A stretch of DNA of 5,671 nucleotides from assembly GCA_934613165.1 (NCBI GenBank), contig CAKTSW010000108.1, positions 1-5,671 on the forward strand, written 5' to 3'. Positions 1 to 5,453 of this stretch are shown one piece after another; position 1 is the stretch's first letter; every line of letters begins with the position of its first letter. The position numbers and the translations under genes were made by a program. The notes under the pieces were generated by a model. The model saw nothing but the letters and a program-made list of their open reading frames with translations, searched no databases and had not been told where the DNA came from. The stretch is from an uncultured Ellagibacter sp. GTDB taxonomy: Bacteria; Actinomycetota; Coriobacteriia; Coriobacteriales; Eggerthellaceae.

Positions 1-2430
1 GAGCCGTCCTCGCGCACGATGCCGGTGATCACCTTGTTGGCGACGGCCCAGTTGGCGGCGGCGGTGTAGAATTGGCCGTCCGCCGAGCCCTCGATGCCCG
101 TCTCGTCCTTGGCGACCGCCGGGTCGTAGGCCGCGGCCTCCTCGGGGCACGCGTTGCGCCAGAGGATGGTGGCGAGCTCGCCGCGGGTGAGCGTGATGCC
201 CACGCCGAAGAGGCCCGTGCCGCCGTAGCCCGTCATGAGGCCCTTGCCCGCCATGCAGTCGACGCCGGGCGCGTACCACTGCGAGTAGTCCACGTCGGGG
301 AACGCCATGACCGGGAACGTCGCCTCTACCGTCACCTTGCCGGAGGGCATCTCGAACGAGAAGGTGCCGTCGCCGTTGTCGGTCAGCTTAAGCTCGTTGC
401 CCTTCGCGTCCTTCACGGCGAGGCCTCCGAGCACGTGCCCCGCGTCGGCCTTCGGGGTCAGGGTGACCTTCTGCCCGGGAACCGCGCTCTTGGGCGACGC
501 CTCGACCGAGCCGCCCAGTACGGTATCGGGAACGGTAACGTCATAGCTCGATGAAACGGAGCCGGAACCGCCGGAGCTGATGCTTACCGTAACTCGCGCG
601 CGGTCGCTCTCGGTCGTGATCGGCGTCGTTGCGCTGATGTAGTAATCCCTCGTACTTGAAGGCGCCTCGAAGAGGTCAACCGTTAACGAGGTTCCAGACC
701 ACGTCGCCGTTCCCGCGATTTTATCCCCATCTTCGGTCTCGTACACCTTGAAAACAGTACCAGCATCGGGTGAGGACTCGAGAACGAATGTCGCTTTGCT
801 GCCACTCCCAGAAGTCAAGGCATCGGTCGCTTTGACGAAAACCGGAGTCGGACAGGGAAGCTTGTCTGAAACCGACACAACCATGTCCCCAAGGACAATC
901 GTGTCCTCGCTGAAAACCGCCTGGACACCTTCGATCTGGTAAATCAGAGCCTTGCCCTGAGCAGATTCGGGGATAGCCGCTTTCCCGTCCGATGCGGAAT
1001 AGGAAGCTTCATCGCTTGTTCCCTCGGGAAAATCGAACACGACTCTGAACGTCGCCCTTACATCATCCGACGCGAGTGCGGGGGCACTGTTTTCCGTTGC
1101 CCATACGCCGCTGTTCTCCTGCGCCCCTCCTGCCGTGTTCAGCTTCCACTCTGTCTCGCCGCTGGACACTTGGCCCGCCGTCACCCTGGCGACCGCCTCA
1201 TCCATTTTTTCCTCGTCAGATGGGAGATATTCGCCGTCCGCGCTGCCGAAGCGGCCAACGGCACTCGACGCACCGCTCTCAACGTAATAGGAATTCGACA
1301 CAGAACAGCTCTCCAGCTGAGAGCCGACCAAGCCGCCGACGACTCCACTGCCGACAACGCGACCCGTGCTAAGGCAACCCGAAACAGCGGTATCGGTCTC
1401 AAGATAGCCTACTATACCGCCCGCTGTGTGGCCGGTGATAACCCCCGTGCTCAGGCAGTTCAGCACAGCTCCTTGGTATTCGTGATTCGACCAGGAGCTC
1501 ATGCCGACGATTCCCCCGACATAGTCGGCGTTTCTGTTCTCCCCCGACACGCTCCCATTGTTCACACAACGCTCGATCACCGCGGACTTTCCTTCGACCG
1601 GGTCGTCATCTTTGTAGGGAATTTGGTTATTCCCAACGATACCACCGACTTTATCCCAGGTAGACGACACGTTTCCGTTATTCACGCAGTCGGCCACATG
1701 CCCGTAAAGGTTGTCGCCGACTATGCCACCCGTGTAGGGGTTACCGGAAGAAGAGACGGATCCCGAGAAAGAGCATCCAAGCACTTCAGAGGAAGAGCCC
1801 TGCAGTTCGCCAATGATTCCACCGGTTCCATTCAGTCCACCAGCACTGGCGTCGGAGATGACGACCGAGGACGCCGAACACCGCTCTGCCGTGCCCTCTA
1901 AAATGCCTGCGAAAGAACCCGTGCAGGGACTTTTACTTGAAATGTAAGAATTTTCGATCTTAAGATCATGAAGGTAGCCGGCGAAATATCCGAACAAGCC
2001 AGTCGCAAGCGTCGACGACTTGTCTTCGTTGATGTAGATGCCCGATATCGTATGGCCGTTGCCGTCGAATTCGCCGAGGAACGGCAGTATGGCTTTAAAA
2101 TCTTGGGAAACTATGCCTATAGTCGACCATTCTCTGGGCGTCCCTTCGCCCTCATAGCCATTACTCGAGAACGTGAACCCCTCGTTCAGATCGATGTCGG
2201 CGGTCAACTCGACATACACGTTCGTTTCGTCCTCTAACAGCTCGGAAGCGTTCGCGTTATACCATTCCGCAAACGCATACAGCTGGTCAGACGTTCCGAT
2301 CAGGTAAGGGTCATCTTCGCACCCCCCCCCCCGCAATTCCTTCAGGCTGAGTCGAAGCAGACGCCGAAAAAGGCATCACGAATAGTGCCGCGCACAGCGC
2401 CAGAAGAACAATCGAAATCTTCCTTTTCAT
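1..2430 (-). CDS. Secreted GLUG-repeat / SLH-domain surface protein, frame-shifted (OFF) at a poly-G tract, 3' end outside window
   Basis: Probable cell-wall-attached surface protein or adhesin. Reading from ATG at 2430, a signal peptide is visible: basic start MKRK, hydrophobic core IVLLALCAALFVM, likely cleavage after ASA at residue 25. A run of 11 G follows, and in this frame translation stops at 2313-2311 after 39 codons. With one G removed, the frame stays open to the window edge (809 complete residues). Numbered that way: N-terminal GGGCEDDPYLIGTSDQL (34-50), about seven GLUG-type repeats (170-385; for example VGGIVGNN, AGGIVGY, VGGLVGS), a linker with the ..VWATENSAPAL motif usual after GLUG arrays, a divergent InlB B-repeat-like domain (about 630-709), and SLH sequence from FPDVDYSQWYAPG (710) on. 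SLH domains bind secondary wall polymers. The start is set by AAGGAG six bases upstream; ATG 2436 lacks that spacing. The ligand is unknown. A homopolymer sequencing error is the alternative to true phase variation. Confidence 0.85.
2322..2332 (-). repeat. Poly-G tract (11 G on the coding strand), putative phase-variation switch
   Basis: Eleven consecutive C on the plus strand read as G11 in the surface-protein gene, at codons 33-37 just after the signal peptide. With 11 G the codons are GCG GGG GGG GGG GTG CGA AGA TGA, a stop. With 10 G they become GCG GGG GGG GGG TGC GAA GAT GAC, which joins the signal peptide to the open mature frame. Thirteen G would also be in frame; twelve G leads to another early stop. 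Runs of this length are known slippage hot spots in phase-variable genes of other bacteria. That this one varies in the living population is inference. Confidence 0.8.
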
Positions 2431-2436
2431 TTTCAT

Positions 2437-2442
2437 CTCCTT
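2437..2442 (-). promoter_or_regulatory. Ribosome binding site of the surface-protein gene
   Basis: AAGGAG on the minus strand, followed by six bases and ATG at 2430. An in-frame ATG at 2436 directly abuts this site and is too close to use it, so the site selects the ATG at 2430 and gives a signal peptide beginning MKRK. Confidence 0.75.
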
Positions 2443-2484
2443 CAGAGCATTTCCCTTGACGAGCCTTTTTCCTTCGGAAAGAAA

Positions 2485-2643
2485 TCACCACCTTTCCCCT
2501 AAACAAAAAACCGGAAACGAGGCGCAACGTACCTCGTTTCCGGTAACGACCTTTGCATGGATGGATGCAGCAAACCGAGAGCGCAGAATCGGCGCACGCT
2601 TTGTCCGACCGTTTCGGCGATGCCGCCGCATATCGTTCGCCAT
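2485..2643 (-). CDS. Small basic leader ORF (52 aa) overlapping the terminator
   Basis: ATG at 2643 is preceded seven bases upstream by GAGGAGGG (2658-2651), one of the strongest Shine-Dalgarno matches in the window. The 52-residue product begins MANDMRRHRRNGRTKRAPIL, is rich in arginine in its first half, and matches no family I recognise. The ORF runs through the whole terminator stem and its T-tract, ending at 2487-2485, about 55 bases before the surface-protein start. A ribosome on this ORF would cover the terminator stem, so it may be a leader peptide that couples translation to readthrough. It could also be a chance ORF; the strong ribosome binding site is the main argument for it. Confidence 0.4.
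   Translation of the reverse strand: MANDMRRHRRNGRTKRAPILRSRFAASIHAKVVTGNEVRCASFPVFCLGERW
2505..2543 (-). terminator. Intrinsic terminator in the leader of the surface-protein gene
   Basis: A perfect 12-bp inverted repeat (CCGGAAACGAGG at 2511-2522 with CCTCGTTTCCGG at 2532-2543, nine-base loop) is followed on the minus strand by TTTTTTGTTT. This is a textbook Rho-independent terminator for minus-strand transcription. It lies about 75 bases before the surface-protein start and about 490 bases past the end of the AlbA_2 gene, and downstream of a good promoter, so it could be an attenuator as well as a boundary. No convincing promoter is visible between it and the surface-protein start. Confidence 0.85.
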
Positions 2644-2694
2644 GGCCCGACCCTCCTCTCGCGCTTCCTGATGCGTAAGGGAACTGACTATTCG

Positions 2695-2723
2695 TTTATA
2701 TCAAATTGTACCCGCGGCAACAA
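2695..2723 (-). promoter_or_regulatory. Probable sigma-70-type promoter for the leader and surface-protein gene
   Basis: On the minus strand, TTGTTG (2723-2718) is separated by 17 bases from TATAAA (2700-2695), a good housekeeping promoter match (four and five of six bases). Transcription would start near 2688, giving a leader of about 260 bases before the surface-protein ATG. That leader contains the small ORF at 2643 and the terminator at 2543-2505. An overlapping TACAAT is an alternative -10 but lacks a well-spaced -35. Confidence 0.5.
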
Positions 2724-2796
2724 GCGTCTTGAACAATCGACTCGCTAATCGGCGGAAAGCCGCTCGGAACAGCGACCGCAGCGCCGGACACAGCGC

Positions 2797-2838
2797 CGAA
2801 GAGCCCGACGACCGTTGTTCCCGACATCGGGCTCTTCG
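2797..2838. repeat. 12-bp perfect inverted repeat with 18-base loop
   Basis: CGAAGAGCCCGA (2797-2808) pairs perfectly with TCGGGCTCTTCG (2827-2838). No T-tract follows on either strand, so it is not a standard intrinsic terminator. It sits about 75 bp upstream of the surface-protein promoter and about 60 bp from the palindromic element, so it could be a protein-binding site or a transcript-stabilising hairpin. Its function is unknown. Confidence 0.65.
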
Positions 2839-2899
2839 CTTCGTGAAACTTCCATACTGCCCGAACACGCGGCAACGCCTTTTCATACGAGCGTCCAAA

Positions 2900-2963
2900 A
2901 TCGTTGCATTCGATTATGCAACGATTCCGTTTCGTTGCATAATCGAATGCAACGAAACGGAAT
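2900..2963. repeat. Palindromic element, copy A (downstream of the AlbA_2 gene)
   Basis: The element has the form R-S-R'-S'. R is 22 bases at 2902-2923, S is ATTCCGTTT at 2924-2932, R' at 2933-2954 is the exact reverse complement of R, and S' at 2955-2963 is the exact reverse complement of S. R is itself an inverted repeat, with CGTTGCAT and ATGCAACG around a six-base centre. S-R'-S' therefore forms a 40-bp palindrome with 17-bp arms. Positions 2900-2955 match 4301-4356 at 54 of 56 bases in the same orientation. It is most likely a multi-site operator for a dimeric DNA-binding protein. Recombination site or REP-like hairpin are alternatives. Confidence 0.85.
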
Positions 2964-3028
2964 GCGCAAGGCCAAAACAATCCCTACATGCCGAAGAGAC
3001 CAAGTTGAGCCCCAACGTCAGACTTCAC

Positions 3029-4279
3029 TTACAACCGCATGTATCTACGGGCTCTACCTTTGCCATCGGCTCTAACAAACCCCTTCTCTTCCAAGGAGTT
3101 CAAAAGCCTTATCGTCTTCGCCTTATCGAAACCGACAATCTGATCGATTGCCGCCCTGGTGATGAGCTGGTGTCTGGGCATTTCAGAAAGAATTCGCCGT
3201 TCATCCCTTCCAAGCGATTTCTTATTCGCCAATACAGGCAAAGACACTCGGATAAAATCATCCGCAACCTCAAACGTCGGTTTCTTGCCGGTGCCCTCGT
3301 AAGAGCGTTTGATTCTAACGACGCCCGTTCCGAACTTTTCGATAATTCCCAACCTGAAGAGAACCTCAGCCAAAATGGGGTTTCTCAGCATTGAGTAGCA
3401 TCCATCGAGATAGGAATCGGCCGTCATCCCCGACACAAGCCCTCCGGGGGATAGTATTTCCGCGCAATCGGGACTTACCGATATTCGCACTGGGGCCGAT
3501 ACGTCCCATGTCCTGTGAGCCAGAGCATTCGCAACTGCCTCTCGAAACGCTTTGCGGGGAATCGTCTCGACTTTATTCCTAACCGCACCGGAAATCTTCT
3601 CGTAGCAGCAGTGCCGTTCGTAGAACCCCATCGCTTCGGAAAAGGATTCAAGAACCGACTTTCCGCTGACAGAAACCCTGTCAAGTATCGTGTCCTCATC
3701 TTCGCCGAATAGCGCGATATCAACTCCTGGAAATTTGCCCGAATCCGCCAAAATCGCCGCGGCGTTGTTAAAACCGCCCTCTTCCAATAGGCCTAACGTC
3801 CTCAACACGTCATCCGTCAAGGAGCTCACCCCTACATTCTCCCTCAACGATTCTTCAAGAAGGGAGAAAGAAAGCGATTCGTCATTGCAAGGCAGTTCAT
3901 CGAAATCCAGGTTCTGCCCCTCGAGGATCAGTCTCCGCAACTCGAATTTGTCAACCTCGACAGTCGAGGAGTCCGCGCGACGGTAGGCCTTGCCATCGCA
4001 AAGATAGGGCTTGTCGAGCCCCTCCTCGACTTTCAGCGCAATGGTACGATCTTCCTCGTTAACGTCCAGACTAAAGCTAGGCCTGGGGTTGAACACATCA
4101 TTTATGCGATTTTCAATGTCAAGGCATGACCCCACCGGATCATCAAGGCCAACTGGATTTCCGTTATCGTCCACACCGAATAGAATCGTTCCTGTACCGA
4201 AGTTCGCAAACGCGCTCACGGTTTTGAGAAACCCTTTTGCAACCTGCAGCTTAAACTCAAGATTTCGATTTTCTTTCAA
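3029..4279 (-). CDS. Schlafen/AlbA_2 domain, HATPase_c_4 and winged-helix protein (putative transcriptional regulator)
   Basis: A 416-residue member of the COG2865-type family. The N-terminal Schlafen/AlbA_2 domain (about 5-115) shows NLEFK, then AFANFGTGTILFGVDDNG and NPVGL. The GHKL-like HATPase_c_4 region (about 241-350) shows REAVANALAHR, SPGGL and RNPILAEVLFRLGIIEKFGTG. The C-terminal 60 residues look like a winged helix (ITRAAIDQIVGFDKAKTIRL, then a basic end). These proteins are usually annotated as DNA-binding regulators with poorly known biochemistry; some occur in stress or phage-defence settings. The start is TTG at 4279: an in-frame stop lies at 4297-4295, GGGTGG sits six bases upstream, and the AlbA_2 motif begins at residue 6. 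GC content looks lower than in the nitrogen operon and perR, consistent with transfer. Near-identical palindromic elements bracket the gene, and the upstream one overlaps its promoter, suggesting autoregulation (inference). Confidence 0.88.
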   Translation of the reverse strand: MKENRNLEFKLQVAKGFLKTVSAFANFGTGTILFGVDDNGNPVGLDDPVGSCLDIENRINDVFNPRPSFSLDVNEEDRTIALKVEEGLDKPYLCDGKAYRRADSSTVEVDKFELRRLILEGQNLDFDELPCNDESLSFSLLEESLRENVGVSSLTDDVLRTLGLLEEGGFNNAAAILADSGKFPGVDIALFGEDEDTILDRVSVSGKSVLESFSEAMGFYERHCCYEKISGAVRNKVETIPRKAFREAVANALAHRTWDVSAPVRISVSPDCAEILSPGGLVSGMTADSYLDGCYSMLRNPILAEVLFRLGIIEKFGTGVVRIKRSYEGTGKKPTFEVADDFIRVSLPVLANKKSLGRDERRILSEMPRHQLITRAAIDQIVGFDKAKTIRLLNSLEEKGFVRADGKGRARRYMRL

Positions 4280-4300
4280 AAGCAGCCACCCGTTTCAAGA

Positions 4301-4356
4301 ATCGTTACATTCGATTATACAACGATTCCGTTTCGTTGCATAATCGAATGCAACGA
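4301..4356. repeat. Palindromic element, copy B (upstream of the AlbA_2 gene)
   Basis: R at 4303-4324, spacer ATTCCGTTT at 4325-4333, R' at 4334-4355. R' is identical to copy A; R differs by two G-to-A changes (4307 and 4319). The second spacer arm S' of copy A is absent here. The element ends 22 bp from the TTG start of the AlbA_2 gene and contains its likely -10 box, so a bound protein would block or modulate transcription. The 1401-bp offset from copy A means the two copies exactly bracket this one gene. Confidence 0.85.
4314..4319 (-). promoter_or_regulatory. -10 box of the AlbA_2 gene inside copy B
   Basis: A perfect TATAAT on the minus strand lies within the promoter-proximal arm of the palindromic element. 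The matching position in copy A reads CATAAT. Transcription would begin near 4307, giving a short leader of about 28 bases. No good -35 is present at 16-18 bases (the best is TTATGC), so the promoter may be weak or need an activator. Confidence 0.5.
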
Positions 4357-4520
4357 TTCGCGGCGAGGTCACGATATAGACGCATCAACCGGCGACGCTG
4401 AAGGGCCCAGCACCGGCTTTTCCCAATTCAGCCTTCTCGAAACGATTCCCTTAAGACGAAGCATCCTTGCAATCCACTGCGGCTACGCTCACAGCCCGTA
4501 GAACGATCCGCGCGCTTTCC
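4357..4520. other. Intergenic region between perR and the AlbA_2 gene
   Basis: No gene, RNA or clear terminator is seen. An imperfect hairpin can be drawn between CCGGTGCTG and CAGCGTCGCCGG at about 4389-4415, but no T-tract follows on the minus strand. AACGATTCC at 4441-4449 matches the junction of arm and spacer in the palindromic elements; it is too short to call a third copy. Confidence 0.55.
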
Positions 4521-4931
4521 TTACGCGCAATCGGGGCACACGCCGTGGAAGATGAGGTCGTAGCCCGTCACGTTGAAGCCGTGGCTGTCTTTCACCTGGG
4601 AAAGCGGGTCGGCGTCGGGCATTTCCACGTCGTACACCGCACCGCATTTGTCGCAGATCGCGTGGAAATGGCAGTCGCAACGGAAGTCGTAGCGATCGGC
4701 GCCGCCGGTCACGGGGATATGCAAGACCTCGCCCTTTTCCGCAAGAACGCCGAGGTTGCGGTACACCGTGGCACGCGAGATGCTCGGGTGCTTCTTGCGC
4801 ACCGCCTCGTACACGTCGGCCGACGTCGGATGGTTGTGAAGAGAGCGCACCGCTTCCAAAACGAGCGAGCGCTGAACGGTGTTGCGTGCGCGGGGGGCGC
4901 TATCCGCCGTGTCGTTCGCCGAAATCGTCAT
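4521..4931 (-). CDS. perR: PerR-type peroxide-sensing Fur-family repressor
   Basis: A 136-residue Fur-superfamily repressor. In PerR, metal-catalysed oxidation of the regulatory-site histidines by peroxide releases DNA and derepresses detoxification genes. Numbered from the ATG at 4931: an N-terminal winged helix with HPTSADVYEAVR and ISRATVYRNLGVL; regulatory metal ligands in the B. subtilis PerR pattern, H34, D82 (RYDF), H88 and H90 (HFH), and D101 (VYDVE); and structural zinc pairs CDKC (93, 96) and CPDC (132, 135). The aspartate at 101, where Fur proteins usually carry glutamate, favours PerR over Fur or Zur. A TTG at 4946 would add five residues, but GAAAGG seven bases before the ATG at 4931 supports the shorter form. 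No terminator is visible after the stop, so readthrough toward the AlbA_2 gene is possible. Confidence 0.88.
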   Translation of the reverse strand: MTISANDTADSAPRARNTVQRSLVLEAVRSLHNHPTSADVYEAVRKKHPSISRATVYRNLGVLAEKGEVLHIPVTGGADRYDFRCDCHFHAICDKCGAVYDVEMPDADPLSQVKDSHGFNVTGYDLIFHGVCPDCA

Positions 4932-4963
4932 TTGCAAGCCTTTCAAATGTTAGCTTCATATCT

Positions 4964-4978
4964 TTATTAGGATTATAT
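4964..4978 (-). promoter_or_regulatory. Per-box-like operator over the perR -10
   Basis: The 15 bases match the Per box pattern TTATAATNATTATAA at 11 of 14 defined positions. They contain TATAAT on the minus strand (4977-4972), a perfect -10 lying about 40 bases before the perR ATG. No strong -35 is apparent. Many perR genes are autorepressed, so this fits. AT-rich promoter sequence can match by chance. Confidence 0.45.
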
Positions 4979-5012
4979 ACTATTAGAAAGGCAGTATTTC
5001 CCCAATAATGAG

Positions 5013-5050
5013 AAAAACGGGGCGGTATCCCCAAAAGGAACACCGCCCCG
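5013..5050 (-). terminator. Intrinsic terminator of the amt-glnK operon
   Basis: CGGGGCGGT (5018-5026) and ACCGCCCCG (5042-5050) form a GC-rich 9-bp stem. On the minus strand it is followed directly by TTTTT (5017-5013). It lies 35 bases past the glnK stop and separates the nitrogen operon from perR. Confidence 0.88.
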
Positions 5051-5084
5051 AACTTAACGATTCCGCTTCGCTTTGTCGGAACGT

Positions 5085-5423
5085 CTATACCGCCGCTTCC
5101 CCGCGCTCGTCGGTGCGGATGCGGATGACCTCGTCGATCGGAGAGACGAAGATCTTGCCGTCGCCGACGTTGCCGGTGCGGGCCGTCTCGGTGATGACCT
5201 TGACCAAGCCGTCCACCTCGTCGTCGCCCACCACGAGCTCGAACCTCACCTTCGGCACCATGTTCAGCAGAACCTCGGTGCCGCGGTAATATTCCTTCCA
5301 GCCATGCTGGCTGCCGCAGCCGTTCACTTGGGAAATCGTCATGCCGCCGACCTTCGCCGCGAAGAGCGCCTCCTTAAGCGGCTCGAGCTTCTCGGGACGA
5401 ACGATCGCTACGATTCTTTTCAT
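5085..5423 (-). CDS. glnK: PII nitrogen regulatory protein
   Basis: 112 residues, the standard PII length, starting MKRIVAIVRPEKLEPLKEAL. PII trimers sense ATP/ADP and 2-oxoglutarate. When encoded beside amt, they usually plug the ammonium transporter on the cytoplasmic face. Visible features: the T-loop region GCGSQHGWKEYYRGTEV (35-51), the signature ARTGNVGDGKIFV (about 82-94) and the C-terminal IRIRT nucleotide contact. Q39, which with T-loop residues helps bind Mg-ATP-2-oxoglutarate, is present. Position 51, tyrosine in E. coli GlnB/GlnK and the site of uridylylation (or adenylylation in actinobacteria), is valine here; Y46 is kept. ATG 5423 is chosen over the TTG at 5432 because AAAGGAG lies nine bases upstream and the PII fold starts there. 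It is 30 bp from the amt stop, so the two are probably co-transcribed. Confidence 0.95.
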   Translation of the reverse strand: MKRIVAIVRPEKLEPLKEALFAAKVGGMTISQVNGCGSQHGWKEYYRGTEVLLNMVPKVRFELVVGDDEVDGLVKVITETARTGNVGDGKIFVSPIDEVIRIRTDERGEAAV

Positions 5424-5453
5424 ACTGTTCAACTCCTTTCTAAAACGAGCCGG

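Larger units (their letters stand above)
2724..3028. other. Intergenic region between the AlbA_2 gene and the surface-protein promoter
   Basis: No gene is supported here. The stretch holds a long palindromic element (2900-2963) and a 12-bp hairpin (2797-2838), listed separately. A 94-codon minus-strand frame ending at 2696 crosses both and continues into the promoter. It has no recognisable domain or convincing ribosome binding site and is not called. No T-tract terminator is visible after the AlbA_2 stop at 3029, although the palindromic element could form hairpins in that transcript. Confidence 0.6.

Noticed and set aside
72..554. 160-codon plus-strand open frame
   Set aside because: Antisense to the SLH and InlB-like domains in high-GC DNA; arginine/alanine-rich, as expected of a shadow frame.
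1170..1901. 243-codon plus-strand open frame
   Set aside because: It lies antisense to the GLUG repeat region, whose minus-strand translation is repetitive and domain-like; the plus product has no recognisable domain.
2342..2527. 61-codon minus-strand frame overlapping the signal peptide
   Set aside because: It is a different frame from the signal peptide, is charged and has no domain; the signal-peptide frame has the proper ribosome binding site and hydrophobic core.
2900..2963. CRISPR array
   Set aside because: Only two copies 1.4 kb apart with a gene between them; no regular spacers and no cas genes.
2696..2980. 94-codon minus-strand frame with a small hydrophobic patch
   Set aside because: It starts inside the palindromic element, ends inside the predicted promoter, lacks a clear ribosome binding site and has no recognisable family.
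2729..3394. 221-codon plus-strand open frame
   Set aside because: It runs across the palindromic element and antisense to the well-defined 3' end of the AlbA_2 gene; no domain seen.
2900..4356. Insertion sequence or transposon bounded by the repeats
   Set aside because: No transposase or integrase is encoded, and the repeats are direct with internal palindromes rather than terminal inverted repeats; target duplications are not evident.
4467..4970. 167-codon plus-strand open frame
   Set aside because: Antisense to perR, whose motifs and ligands are complete.
5424..5432. TTG start adding three residues to PII
   Set aside because: The ATG at 5423 has the properly spaced AAAGGAG and gives the standard 112-residue PII.
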